Assembly (NCBI RefSeq): GCF_900129485.1
Contig: NZ_FQVW01000001.1
Span: forward strand, 186,001-250,000
Length of the DNA stretch: 64,000 nt
Direction of reading: 5' to 3'
Source: Ornithinibacillus halophilus
GTDB lineage: Bacteria; Bacillota; Bacilli; Bacillales; Amphibacillaceae
Below the pieces are notes generated by a model. The model made no database searches, was not told where the DNA came from, and worked only from the letters and a program-made list of their open reading frames with translations. Positions 1-8,011 of the stretch are shown here, piece by piece; the first letter of the stretch is position 1; each line of letters begins with the position of its first letter. Made by a program: the position numbers and the translations under genes.

Positions 1-1209
1 GAGAGTAGAAAACATGTTATTAAACACATTCGTCAAGCCTTAACAAAAGATAAAGATAGTAAAGTAGTTGTCGTTGTGTCTGCGTTAGGTAGGAAACCTA
101 AACCCTATGCAACGGATTCACTTTTACAATTGGTAGATTATCCGACAAATTATAACTCAAAAAGAGAACTAGATTTACTAATGTCTTGTGGGGAGACAAT
201 AGCTTCAGTAGTCTTATCCAATGAATTAAAAAAACACAATATATCCTCAATGGCCTTAACCGGCGCTCAGGCAGGAATTGTGACAAATAACGAGTTTAAT
301 CATGCAAAGATAAACCATATAAATCAAGACCGTATATTCAAGGAATTTAAGGATTTTGATGTAATTGTTGTTGCTGGTTTTCAAGGACAAACAGAAGATG
401 GCGAAATTACTACTATTGGTAGGGGTGGTAGTGATACTACCGCTACGGCTCTCGGAGTTGCTCTACAAGCAAAACGGGTAGAAATCTTTACAGACGTTAA
501 CGGTATAATGACTGCTGACCCAAGAGTTGTGAAGAATGCCAAACCGTTAAACGTGATCACCTATGATGAAATTTCTCATCTCGCCTATCATGGAGCAAAA
601 GTAATTCATCCTAGAGCAGTAGAGTTTGCGATGCAAGCTAAAATCCCACTTCGTATTCGGTCTACCTATGAGGAAGATGGTGGAACGATAGTAACAAGTG
701 GAAAATCATATCAACGTAAAAGACCTTTAAATGACCGAGTAGTTACTGGTATTGCACATCAGTCAGAGCTGACTCAAATTAGAATACAAACTAAAGAGGA
801 AGCGTATCGTCTTCAATCTGAAGTATTCAAAGCTATGGCTGATGCAGGGATTTCGGTTGATTTCATCAACATATCATCAACCGAAGTTAATTATACAATT
901 CCACAACATGTTACTACAAAAGCAGTTGAGATATTAAATGAACTGGGTTTTTACCCTGAAGTATTAAAAGAATGTGCGAAAGTTTCAGTTGTTGGTGCAG
1001 GAATGACCGGAATTCCTGGTGTAGCTTCTAAAATCGTTCAATCATTAACAGATGCAGATATTCAAATTTTACAATCAGCGGACAGTTTTACGACAATTTG
1101 GGTATTAATTTATGAAAAAGACCTGTTTAAAGCCGTTAATTCATTGCATGATGCATTCGAATTAAGTAAAGTTAACTATATTAAGCAGGATTTTGTAATA
1201 GAAAGGTGA
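1..1209 (+). CDS. dapG: aspartate kinase I (5' end outside window)
   Basis: Phosphorylates L-aspartate, the first step of the lysine/diaminopimelate pathway. The frame is open from base 1, so the start and the N-terminal KFGGTS nucleotide-binding segment lie outside the window; a GTG at 76 is only an internal codon. Visible are the SCGET segment, the GRGGSDT loop, FTDVNGIMTADPR and a C-terminal pair of ACT domains ending in ILQSADSFTTIWVL, as in the diaminopimelate-sensitive Bacillus isozyme DapG. dapA follows after 7 bases, so the two are almost certainly co-transcribed. In B. subtilis asd precedes dapG; that cannot be checked here. Confidence 0.95.
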   Translation, partial: ESRKHVIKHIRQALTKDKDSKVVVVVSALGRKPKPYATDSLLQLVDYPTNYNSKRELDLLMSCGETIASVVLSNELKKHNISSMALTGAQAGIVTNNEFNHAKINHINQDRIFKEFKDFDVIVVAGFQGQTEDGEITTIGRGGSDTTATALGVALQAKRVEIFTDVNGIMTADPRVVKNAKPLNVITYDEISHLAYHGAKVIHPRAVEFAMQAKIPLRIRSTYEEDGGTIVTSGKSYQRKRPLNDRVVTGIAHQSELTQIRIQTKEEAYRLQSEVFKAMADAGISVDFINISSTEVNYTIPQHVTTKAVEILNELGFYPEVLKECAKVSVVGAGMTGIPGVASKIVQSLTDADIQILQSADSFTTIWVLIYEKDLFKAVNSLHDAFELSKVNYIKQDFVIER

Positions 1210-1216
1210 AATTAAG

Positions 1217-2083
1217 ATGAACTTCGGAAAAATTCTAACAGCAATGGTTACTCCTTTTGATAAAGAAGGGAACATTGATTTCGATGCAACAAAAAATTTA
1301 GTAAACCATCTAATCGCCAACGGAACGGAAGGATTAGTGATTGCCGGTACTACCGGTGAATCTCCGACTTTATCAACTGCAGAGAAAGTTAAATTATTTC
1401 AATATGTGGTAGACGTTGTTGATAAAAGAGTACCTGTAATTGCTGGTACAGGAAGTAATAGTACGGATGGATCAATTGATTTAACCAAGCAAGCAGAATC
1501 TGCTGGTGTTGATGCTATCATGCTTGTTGCTCCGTATTATAATAAGCCAAATCAACGTGGATTAATTGCACATTTTTCAGCGATAGCTAATGAAACGAAA
1601 CTTCCAGTTATGTTATACAATATTCCGGGAAGATCTGTTGTAAAAATGACTGCTTCAACAATCATTGAGCTTAGTAAGATTGATAATATTGTTTCTGTAA
1701 AAGAAGCAAGTGCTGATTTAGATCAAGCTGCAGAAATTATAGAAAATACTTCAGAAGACTTTTCTGTTTATTCAGGAGACGACGGTTTAACATTACCGAT
1801 GTTATCTATCGGAGGAGACGGGATTGTTTCTGTTGCCTCACACGTTATAGGTAATGAAATGCAGGAAATGATTAAAGCATATGAAGCCGGCAATAATAAA
1901 GATGCAGGTCGAATTCATCGTACGTTATTACCGAAAATGAATGCATTGTTTAGCGCTCCATCTCCTACACCTGTTAAAGCAGCTTTAAACATGCAAGGTG
2001 TTCCTGTTGGTGGAGTTCGCCTTCCACTGGTACCTTTAACAAGTGAAGAACAAGAAGATTTACAATTAATTTTAAGTAAATAA
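1217..2083 (+). CDS. dapA: 4-hydroxy-tetrahydrodipicolinate synthase
   Basis: Condenses pyruvate with aspartate semialdehyde in the diaminopimelate (cell wall and dipicolinate precursor) pathway. The 288-residue length is normal for the family. Family residues are visible: GTTGES at 44-49, Tyr134 and Arg139 in LYNIPGR, and the Schiff-base Lys162 in VSVKEAS. It is the last gene before a strong terminator, so here the dap operon ends with dapA. In B. subtilis the RNase J2 gene rnjB comes next; it is missing here. Confidence 0.97.
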   Translation: MNFGKILTAMVTPFDKEGNIDFDATKNLVNHLIANGTEGLVIAGTTGESPTLSTAEKVKLFQYVVDVVDKRVPVIAGTGSNSTDGSIDLTKQAESAGVDAIMLVAPYYNKPNQRGLIAHFSAIANETKLPVMLYNIPGRSVVKMTASTIIELSKIDNIVSVKEASADLDQAAEIIENTSEDFSVYSGDDGLTLPMLSIGGDGIVSVASHVIGNEMQEMIKAYEAGNNKDAGRIHRTLLPKMNALFSAPSPTPVKAALNMQGVPVGGVRLPLVPLTSEEQEDLQLILSK

Positions 2084-2104
2084 AACCTTATAGCTATAAA
2101 CTTG

Positions 2105-2142
2105 TTCCGAACTATGAATTCAACATAGTTCGGAATTTTATT
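2105..2142 (+). terminator. Rho-independent terminator after dapA
   Basis: A perfect 12-bp stem (TTCCGAACTATG / CATAGTTCGGAA) with a 7-base loop, followed by TTTTATT. It belongs to a group of five terminators in this window whose stems carry CCGAA / TTCGG at the base. Confidence 0.88.
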
Positions 2143-2267
2143 TACTGAGAGCTGAAATAGGAGAAAATGCAAACTTACGAAACCAACTATAACTAAATAT
2201 GAAATGCATGCAATACCTCTTTTCGAACATACTAACTGTATGTATTAGTTATAAGGAGTGTTGCGTA

Positions 2268-3005
2268 ATGAATAAAGATAGTGAAAAAAAAGATGACCAA
2301 CAGCCTAATGAGGAACAATCAAACTCGTCTTCATTAGTTCAAAAAATACAGGCGTTAGGTCAAACCAATGTTCCACAAGCCCCCGACTCAAATATTCACG
2401 TTTTGTCGATAGTTGGACAAGTAGAGGGACATATACAATTACCACCACAGAATAAAACAACAAAGTATGAGCATTTACTGCCACAATTAGTAGCAATTGA
2501 ACAAAACCCCAAAATTGAAGGTCTAGTGATTTTATTAAATACTGTAGGTGGAGATGTAGAAGCTGGTTTGGCATTATCAGAAATGATTTCATCTATCTCC
2601 AAACCAACCGTTTCCATCGTTTTAGGAGGAGGCCACTCAATTGGCGTACCTATAGCGGTTTCTGCTGATTATAGCTTTATCGTACCAACAGCAACAATGA
2701 CGATTCACCCTGTCAGGTTAACAGGTTTAGTAATAGGAGTTCCACAAACATTTGAATATTTAGATAAAATGCAGGACAGAGTTATCAATTTTGTTGTTAA
2801 CCATTCAAATATTAAAGAAGAAAAATTCAAGGATTTAATGTTTGCTAAAGGTAATTTAACTCGTGATATTGGGACCAACGTTGTAGGAACAGATGCTGTA
2901 GAGTATGGTTTAATTGATGCAGTTGGTGGTGTTAAAGAAGCCATGGAAAAGGTGAATGAATTAATTAATAATCAAAGAGGTAATCAACAGGAGGTTATAC
3001 AATGA
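2268..3005 (+). CDS. tepA: ClpP-family serine protease-like protein TepA
   Basis: A cytoplasmic ClpP/crotonase-fold protein of 245 residues, called translocation-enhancing protein in B. subtilis. An Asn/Gln/Ser-rich N-terminus (about residues 1-45) is followed by the ClpP-like core, with the nucleophile-type segment GGGHSIG and the His segment [10 protein letters not shown]. The ATG at 2268 is chosen because AAGGAG lies 9 bases upstream; the frame extends to 2199 but that part has no ribosome site. Its stop overlaps the ylzJ start. The true substrate is not established, so the protease call is by family. Confidence 0.9.
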   Translation: MNKDSEKKDDQQPNEEQSNSSSLVQKIQALGQTNVPQAPDSNIHVLSIVGQVEGHIQLPPQNKTTKYEHLLPQLVAIEQNPKIEGLVILLNTVGGDVEAGLALSEMISSISKPTVSIVLGGGHSIGVPIAVSADYSFIVPTATMTIHPVRLTGLVIGVPQTFEYLDKMQDRVINFVVNHSNIKEEKFKDLMFAKGNLTRDIGTNVVGTDAVEYGLIDAVGGVKEAMEKVNELINNQRGNQQEVIQ

Positions 3006-3208
3006 TTTTGTATACTCCTTTATCTGAAAATGACGTCTTTCCTACTAATGAGACGGATTATACCAATAGACAATGTGTATCTTATAACGGGAAGTCGTGT
3101 TATGTTGAACAAACAGAAAATGGTGAGTATCGTATATTACAGTTGCTTTCTACTGATCCGAAAGACTTTTTAGACATGAGTTATACTCCTGGAAATATTA
3201 TTAAATAA
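3002..3208 (+). CDS. ylzJ: YlzJ-like small protein
   Basis: A 68-residue conserved small protein of unknown function found between tepA and spoIIIE in many Bacillaceae. Its ATG overlaps the tepA stop in an ATGA, with AGGAGG just upstream, indicating translational coupling. No signal peptide or membrane segment is visible. Recognition rests on the [13 protein letters not shown] start, size and position. Confidence 0.85.
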   Translation: MILYTPLSENDVFPTNETDYTNRQCVSYNGKSCYVEQTENGEYRILQLLSTDPKDFLDMSYTPGNIIK

Positions 3209-3252
3209 CATAATAGAGACAAGTATTTTTTCGTTAGATAATAGGTTATCTG

Positions 3253-3261
3253 TGTTATACT
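3253..3261 (+). promoter_or_regulatory. extended -10 promoter for spoIIIE
   Basis: TGTTATACT is an extended -10 element with the TG dinucleotide one base before TATACT. Only a weak -35 (around 3234-3239) is present. A start near 3268 would give a leader of about 90 bases. Confidence 0.5.
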
Positions 3262-3276
3262 AGAATAAGACTTCAT

Positions 3277-3315
3277 ATGCTAAACCCTTGCCACAATTAG
3301 GCGAGGGTTTAGCAT
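3277..3315 (+). other. 16-bp hairpin at the spoIIIE leader start
   Basis: Arms ATGCTAAACCCTTGCC and GGCGAGGGTTTAGCAT pair over 16 bases with one G-T wobble around a 7-base loop. There is no U-tract, so it is not a classical terminator. It lies about 10 bases after the predicted transcription start and may cap the 5' end of the mRNA or weakly terminate ylzJ transcripts. Confidence 0.6.
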
Positions 3316-3359
3316 CTTATACTTATACATATTGTTTTTTCTATTATTGGGGTGAGATC

Positions 3360-5645
3360 ATGGCTAAAAAAAGAAAACGTAAGCGAAAAAGTAAATTAAA
3401 AACACAAGTCAAGTTTGAATTAATAGGATTGTTATTTATATTTCTTGCCATTTTTGGTAGTGGTGCAAGTGCTATAAGTGATGGTGCGATTCCAGGTGGA
3501 TTAGAGCATCTATTTAAATTTTTCTTTGGAATTTGGTATTTTGTTGCCTCTATCTTTTTATTAGTAACAGGTATTTATTTAGTTATTAAAAGAAAATATC
3601 CTAACTTTCTACATAAGAAGTTAATTGGTTTTTACATCGTACTAGGTGGATTGCTTTTAGTAACTCATATTCAAACTCTAGAAGCTATTCTAAGAACATC
3701 GGCAGACACATCTATCTTAAGAACCACATGGGACCAATTCTTCTTGTATGTTGAAGGCGATGGTTCTATTGGACAATTAGGTGGTGGACTAGTAGGGGCT
3801 TTCATATTTGCCTTCTGTTATTATTTATTCTCATTGGCTGGTGCCAAGATCGTAAGTATCTTTTCATTAATAGTTGGTTCTATCTTTATCACAGAATTTT
3901 CATTAGGTGACTTCTTTGCAAAATATTATAACAAAATTAAAGAACGACTTGCTCTATACATCAATAAATGGAAAGAAAAACGGAAACAAAAACAAGAGGA
4001 AGCTGTAGATATTCCAATCACTGATTTAATCGATAATGAACAAATTGACTCAGAACCTGAAACCCAAGAAATGGAAGAGTTTCCAGATGTTACTTATGCT
4101 TTTGATGAATCAAATAAGAATGAAAAAAGTAAAACTGAAACAGAAGAACCTCCAATTGCTGATGAAGAAACGGGAGAAATTCTTGAGAATTTGCCTATGA
4201 CTGAGCCGGAAAACTATGATTATACGTTGCCATCTCCTAGTTTACTAGCTGAACCTGCAGTAAATTCCCAACAACAAGAAAAATCGCAAATTCAGGCAAC
4301 AGTTAGAAAATTAGAAAGAACTTTTCATAGTTTTGGTGTCAAAGCAAGGGTTACAAAAGTTAATGTAGGTCCTGCGGTAACGAAGTATGAAGTATATCCT
4401 GAAGCAGGTGTTAAAGTTAGTAAGATTGTTAGTTTACATGATGATTTGGCCTTAGCTCTAGCTGCAAAAGATATTAGAATTGAAGCACCCATTCCAGGGA
4501 AATCTGCTGTTGGGATTGAGGTGCCAAATAAAGAAGTAGCAATGGTATCCTTGAGAGAGGTACTAGACAATACGTTGTCGAACCAAACTTCTAAACTATT
4601 ATTTGCATTAGGTAGAGATATATCAGGGGATGCAGTTGTATCGGAACTGAATAAAATGCCTCACTTATTAATTGCCGGTGCAACTGGTAGTGGTAAAAGT
4701 GTGTGTGTGAATGGGATAATCACGTCAATATTAATGCGCGCTAAGCCACATGAAGTAAAAATGATGATGATTGATCCTAAAAAAGTAGAATTGAATGTTT
4801 ACAATGGTATACCTCATTTACTAGCACCGGTTGTAACGGATCCTAAAAAAGCTTCGCAAGCGTTGAAAAAAGTAGTTGCTGAAATGGAGAGAAGATACGA
4901 ATTGTTCTCTGATACAGGTACTAGAAATATCGAGGGATATAATGAGTATGTTCGAAAATATAATCAAACAGTAGAAGAGTCTGAGACACAACCAAACCTA
5001 CCATATATTGTGGTATTAGTAGACGAATTAGCTGATTTAATGATGGTTGCATCTAATGATGTTGAAGATTCGATTACTAGATTAGCACAAATGGCGAGAG
5101 CAGCAGGAATTCATCTAATAATTGCAACACAACGACCATCTGTTGATGTTATTACAGGTGTTATTAAAGCTAATATTCCTTCCCGTATCGCATTTAGTGT
5201 TTCTTCAACAACAGACTCAAGGACGATACTTGATTCTGGTGGAGCGGAGAAATTACTAGGTCGTGGGGATATGTTATTTATGCCAGTCGGCACATCAAAA
5301 CCAACACGTGTACAAGGTGCGTTTCTATCTGATGAAGAAGTCGAACGAATTGTGGATCATTGTATAGAACAGCAGAAAGCCTCATACCAAGAGGAAATGA
5401 TTCCAGACGATAATCCTGAAGTTACATCAGAAGTAGATGATGAGCTGTATAATGATGCTGTAGAATTAGTACTAGAAATGCAAAGTGCAAGTGTTTCTAT
5501 GTTGCAACGGAGATTTCGTATTGGTTACACTAGAGCAGCAAGATTGATAGATGCAATGGAAGATAGGGGAATAGTAGGTCCGTATGAAGGTAGTAAACCG
5601 AGAACGGTTTTAGTCTCGCAAGTATCTGAAGAAAAAACTTCATAA
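3360..5645 (+). CDS. spoIIIE: DNA translocase SpoIIIE
   Basis: A septum-anchored ATP-driven DNA pump that moves the chromosome into the forespore. It has 761 residues from the ATG at 3360, which follows GGGGTGAG; the frame extends upstream to 3288, but that stretch includes the leader hairpin. Order: a very basic N-terminus ([10 protein letters not shown]), four membrane segments to about residue 185, an acidic linker (about 205-310), the RecA-like motor with Walker A GATGSGKS near residue 440 and Walker [10 protein letters not shown] near 550, and a C-terminal winged-helix gamma domain that reads SRS/KOPS-type sequences. A terminator follows. Confidence 0.97.
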   Translation: MAKKRKRKRKSKLKTQVKFELIGLLFIFLAIFGSGASAISDGAIPGGLEHLFKFFFGIWYFVASIFLLVTGIYLVIKRKYPNFLHKKLIGFYIVLGGLLLVTHIQTLEAILRTSADTSILRTTWDQFFLYVEGDGSIGQLGGGLVGAFIFAFCYYLFSLAGAKIVSIFSLIVGSIFITEFSLGDFFAKYYNKIKERLALYINKWKEKRKQKQEEAVDIPITDLIDNEQIDSEPETQEMEEFPDVTYAFDESNKNEKSKTETEEPPIADEETGEILENLPMTEPENYDYTLPSPSLLAEPAVNSQQQEKSQIQATVRKLERTFHSFGVKARVTKVNVGPAVTKYEVYPEAGVKVSKIVSLHDDLALALAAKDIRIEAPIPGKSAVGIEVPNKEVAMVSLREVLDNTLSNQTSKLLFALGRDISGDAVVSELNKMPHLLIAGATGSGKSVCVNGIITSILMRAKPHEVKMMMIDPKKVELNVYNGIPHLLAPVVTDPKKASQALKKVVAEMERRYELFSDTGTRNIEGYNEYVRKYNQTVEESETQPNLPYIVVLVDELADLMMVASNDVEDSITRLAQMARAAGIHLIIATQRPSVDVITGVIKANIPSRIAFSVSSTTDSRTILDSGGAEKLLGRGDMLFMPVGTSKPTRVQGAFLSDEEVERIVDHCIEQQKASYQEEMIPDDNPEVTSEVDDELYNDAVELVLEMQSASVSMLQRRFRIGYTRAARLIDAMEDRGIVGPYEGSKPRTVLVSQVSEEKTS

Positions 5646-5657
5646 ATACGTAAAAAG

Positions 5658-5697
5658 TTGGGCTATATACTAAGTGTATATTAGCCTAATTTTTATT
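5658..5697 (+). terminator. terminator after spoIIIE
   Basis: The arms TTGGGCTATATAC and GTATATTAGCCTAA pair with a one-base bulge, followed by TTTTTATT. Confidence 0.75.
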
Positions 5698-5821
5698 AGT
5701 TCTTCTACGCTAATAAAATTCAAAAAAGTTTGTGATTCGACACAATATATGACGTTTGGACACGCTTTCAAAAATTTGTTAAATAATTTATCGAAAAACT
5801 ATTTATTTATTAGTAGATTAG

Positions 5822-5830
5822 TGATATATT
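5822..5830 (+). promoter_or_regulatory. extended -10 promoter for nupR
   Basis: TGATATATT is an extended -10 with TG at the right spacing; no good -35 is seen. Transcription would begin near 5837, just before the dyad at 5848. Confidence 0.4.
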
Positions 5831-5847
5831 TATCTCGGTTAAGTTAA

Positions 5848-5865
5848 ACGTCTGACCTCAGATGT
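5848..5865 (+). promoter_or_regulatory. candidate GntR-type operator upstream of nupR
   Basis: ACGTCTGA-CC-TCAGATGT is an 18-base inverted repeat with one mismatch between arms, just downstream of the predicted start of nupR transcription. Size and symmetry fit a GntR/HutC-type dimer and suggest autoregulation. It is inferred only from symmetry and position. Confidence 0.45.
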
Positions 5866-5903
5866 CTGTTTGAATAATTCAGATAATTAAAAGGGGGTTT
5901 GTT

Positions 5904-6629
5904 ATGTCAATTAAAGCAGACTCACGTCATTTATATTTACAAGTTATTGATCATATTAAGAGAGATATTGAAAGCGGTAAATATAAAGAAAAACAAAAGC
6001 TTCCTTCTGAATTCCAGTTATCAAAAGATTTAGGAGTTTCAAGGGCAACGTTAAGAGAGGCACTTAGAATTCTGGAAGAAGATAACGTTGTCACCAGAAG
6101 ACATGGTGTTGGAACTTTTGTAAATCAGAAACCTATTTTTTCGTCTGGAATTGAAGAATTAACAAGTGTAACAGACATGATTAAAAATTCTGGTAAACTA
6201 CCAGGATCGCAGTTCTTGTCAACAGAGATTATTTCTGCTACAGATGAAGATTGTACAAAATTCTCTCCAACTAAGATACATAATTTAATAAAAATAGAGA
6301 GAATACGTACAGCTAATCATATACCTGTTGTCTTCTGTATAGACAAAATACCTGAGGAGTATATACCAGTTGAACAAGTTCATAGGGAAGATTCTCTGTT
6401 GAAGCTATTAGAGGAAAATGTTAATAAGTCGATAAGTTATGCTGTTGCTTACATTGATACACTTAGCTACCATGAACGAATTTTTAACATACTAGATTGT
6501 CAACCGGATCAATCCTTACTAGTTTTAAAACAAGTTCACTATACTGAAGATGATGAAGCAGTACTATATTCGATAAATTACTTTCGATCGGATATATTTA
6601 ATTTTCATGTATTAAGAAAGCGCTTTTAA
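5904..6629 (+). CDS. nupR: GntR/HutC-family regulator of nucleoside uptake
   Basis: A 241-residue cytoplasmic repressor-type protein. An N-terminal winged helix (about residues 8-75: LPSEFQLSKDLGVSRATLREALRIL, then RRHGVGTFV) is followed by a UTRA effector-binding domain. It resembles the B. subtilis gene just after spoIIIE (YmfC, called NupR as repressor of nupNOPQ). In B. subtilis the transporter is elsewhere; here nupN starts about 100 bases downstream, which supports the assignment. The strong site AAGGGGG precedes the ATG. The effector is probably a nucleoside, but that is inference. Confidence 0.8.
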   Translation: MSIKADSRHLYLQVIDHIKRDIESGKYKEKQKLPSEFQLSKDLGVSRATLREALRILEEDNVVTRRHGVGTFVNQKPIFSSGIEELTSVTDMIKNSGKLPGSQFLSTEIISATDEDCTKFSPTKIHNLIKIERIRTANHIPVVFCIDKIPEEYIPVEQVHREDSLLKLLEENVNKSISYAVAYIDTLSYHERIFNILDCQPDQSLLVLKQVHYTEDDEAVLYSINYFRSDIFNFHVLRKRF

Positions 6630-6646
6630 TGGATTGTATTCCATTT

Positions 6647-6656
6647 AGGAGGTGAT
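6647..6656 (+). other. isolated perfect Shine-Dalgarno in the nupN leader
   Basis: AGGAGGTGAT matches the anti-Shine-Dalgarno over 10 bases but has no correctly spaced start codon. The ATG at 6655 sits inside the motif and opens only a 17-codon frame ending at 6708. The motif lies 75 bases before nupN, which has its own AAAGGAGG. It may be a ribosome-binding mRNA stabiliser. Confidence 0.4.
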
Positions 6657-6730
6657 GAATAAAAAAAGAGGATATCATTTTTTTAATCACATCATTATCA
6701 CTTATTGAAAATAAAAAGGAGGCACTTATA

Positions 6731-7846
6731 ATGAGAAATCGTAAGTTCATTTTATTCGCATTATTATTAACAATTGGTTTAGTTTTAGCTGCTTGTGGTG
6801 GCGGAGATAATAACGAAAATGCAAACAATAACAACAATGATGCATCAGGTGATAACGGTAACAATGAAGAAACTACTGATTTTAGCGCAGCAATGGTTAC
6901 AGACATCGGTGGTGTTGATGATAAATCATTCAACCAATCTGCTTGGGAAGGTCTAAAAGCATGGGGAGAAGATAATGGTTTATCACAAGGTAATGGATTT
7001 GATTATGCACAATCTGATGCTCCAGAGGATTATGTTCCAAATATCACTCGTTTAGTTCGTGATAATTATGACCTAATCTTTGGTATTGGTTTTGAACTAA
7101 AAGAAGATATCCAAGATGCTGCAGAGAAAAATGAAAATACTTACTTTGGTTTAGTAGACGATCTTGTTGATTCTCCAAATGCAGTTAGTATTACATTTAA
7201 AGAGCACCAAGGTTCATTCCTAGTAGGTGTTGCAGCTGCACTTAAAACAGAAACGAACAAATTAGGATTTGTTGGTGGTGTTGATTCACCATTAATCAAT
7301 AAATTTGAAGCTGGATTTATCGCAGGTGCCAAGTCTGTAAATCCTGACATCACAGTAAATGTTCAGTATGCTGAATCATTCGGTGATTCATCTAAAGGTA
7401 AAATGATTGCTGCTGATATGTACAATAACGATATTGATGTAATTTACCATGCTTCTGGTGGTACTGGAAATGGTGTGTTTAACGAAGCAAGAGACCTTAA
7501 AAATGCTGAACCAGATCGTGCTATTTGGGTAATCGGTGTAGACCGTGACCAACATGAAGAAGGAGAAATTGGTGATCATAACGTAACTCTAACTTCTATG
7601 GTTAAACGTGTTGACGTTGCTGTACAAGACGTTACAAAACGTGCACAAGATGGGGACTTCCCTGGTGGTGAACAACTAGAATACGGTTTAGAAGAAAATG
7701 GTATTGCAGTTGCTACTACTAACGAAGAAGCTATGACAGATGATATTATTTCAGCTGTTGAAGAGTGGAAAGAGAAAATTCTAAATGGTGATGTTGAAGT
7801 ACCTTCAACTCGCGACGAACTTAAAGCTTTTGAAGAAGCACTTTAA
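6731..7846 (+). CDS. nupN: BmpA-family nucleoside-binding lipoprotein
   Basis: The extracellular substrate-binding lipoprotein of a nucleoside ABC importer. It has 371 residues, with a lipoprotein signal ending in LVLAAC (lipidated Cys22), then a Gly/Asn/Asp-rich linker (about 23-55), then a BmpA/Med-type periplasmic-binding fold beginning AAMVTDIGGVDDKSFNQSAW. The start follows AAAGGAGG. Permease and ATPase genes follow in order. B. subtilis NupN (YufN) imports guanosine and related nucleosides; specificity here is inferred. A strong hairpin pair separates it from nupO, a common way to keep binding protein in excess. Confidence 0.9.
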   Translation: MRNRKFILFALLLTIGLVLAACGGGDNNENANNNNNDASGDNGNNEETTDFSAAMVTDIGGVDDKSFNQSAWEGLKAWGEDNGLSQGNGFDYAQSDAPEDYVPNITRLVRDNYDLIFGIGFELKEDIQDAAEKNENTYFGLVDDLVDSPNAVSITFKEHQGSFLVGVAAALKTETNKLGFVGGVDSPLINKFEAGFIAGAKSVNPDITVNVQYAESFGDSSKGKMIAADMYNNDIDVIYHASGGTGNGVFNEARDLKNAEPDRAIWVIGVDRDQHEEGEIGDHNVTLTSMVKRVDVAVQDVTKRAQDGDFPGGEQLEYGLEENGIAVATTNEEAMTDDIISAVEEWKEKILNGDVEVPSTRDELKAFEEAL

Positions 7847-7855
7847 TTAACCAAT

Positions 7856-7881
7856 AGGGAGGGGTGATTTCACCCTTTCCT
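7856..7881 (+). other. first intercistronic hairpin, nupN-nupO
   Basis: AGGGAGGGGTGA and TCACCCTTTCCT form a 12-bp stem with two G-T wobbles and a 2-base loop. There is a short mixed pyrimidine stretch but no U-run, so read-through into nupO is expected. Confidence 0.6.
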
Positions 7882-7888
7882 ACTTCTT

Positions 7889-7939
7889 AAAATCCTCAAC
7901 TGAAGGAGATAATAGTTGTCTCTTTCAGTTGGTGATTTT
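7889..7939 (+). other. second intercistronic hairpin, nupN-nupO
   Basis: The arms AAAATCCTCAACTGAA and TTCAGTTGGTGATTTT pair around a 19-base loop. With the hairpin just upstream it may block 3' exonucleases and protect the nupN part of the mRNA, or act as a partial terminator. Confidence 0.55.
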
Positions 7940-8011
7940 AACCAAAAACTTTTTAATTAATTTTGTATGTGGTTATACCATGTATTCTCATAGTAAAAGG
8001 GGTGAGCACTA

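Noticed and set aside
6600-6614. CodY-like sequence AATTTTCATGTATTA upstream of nupN
   Set aside because: Only 10 of 15 bases match AATTTTCWGAAAATT, too weak in AT-rich DNA, although CodY controls nup in B. subtilis.
6655-6708. 17-codon frame (ATG inside AGGAGGTGATG) before nupN
   Set aside because: The ATG overlaps its own Shine-Dalgarno, so spacing is too short for efficient initiation; treated as part of the possible stabiliser instead of a gene.
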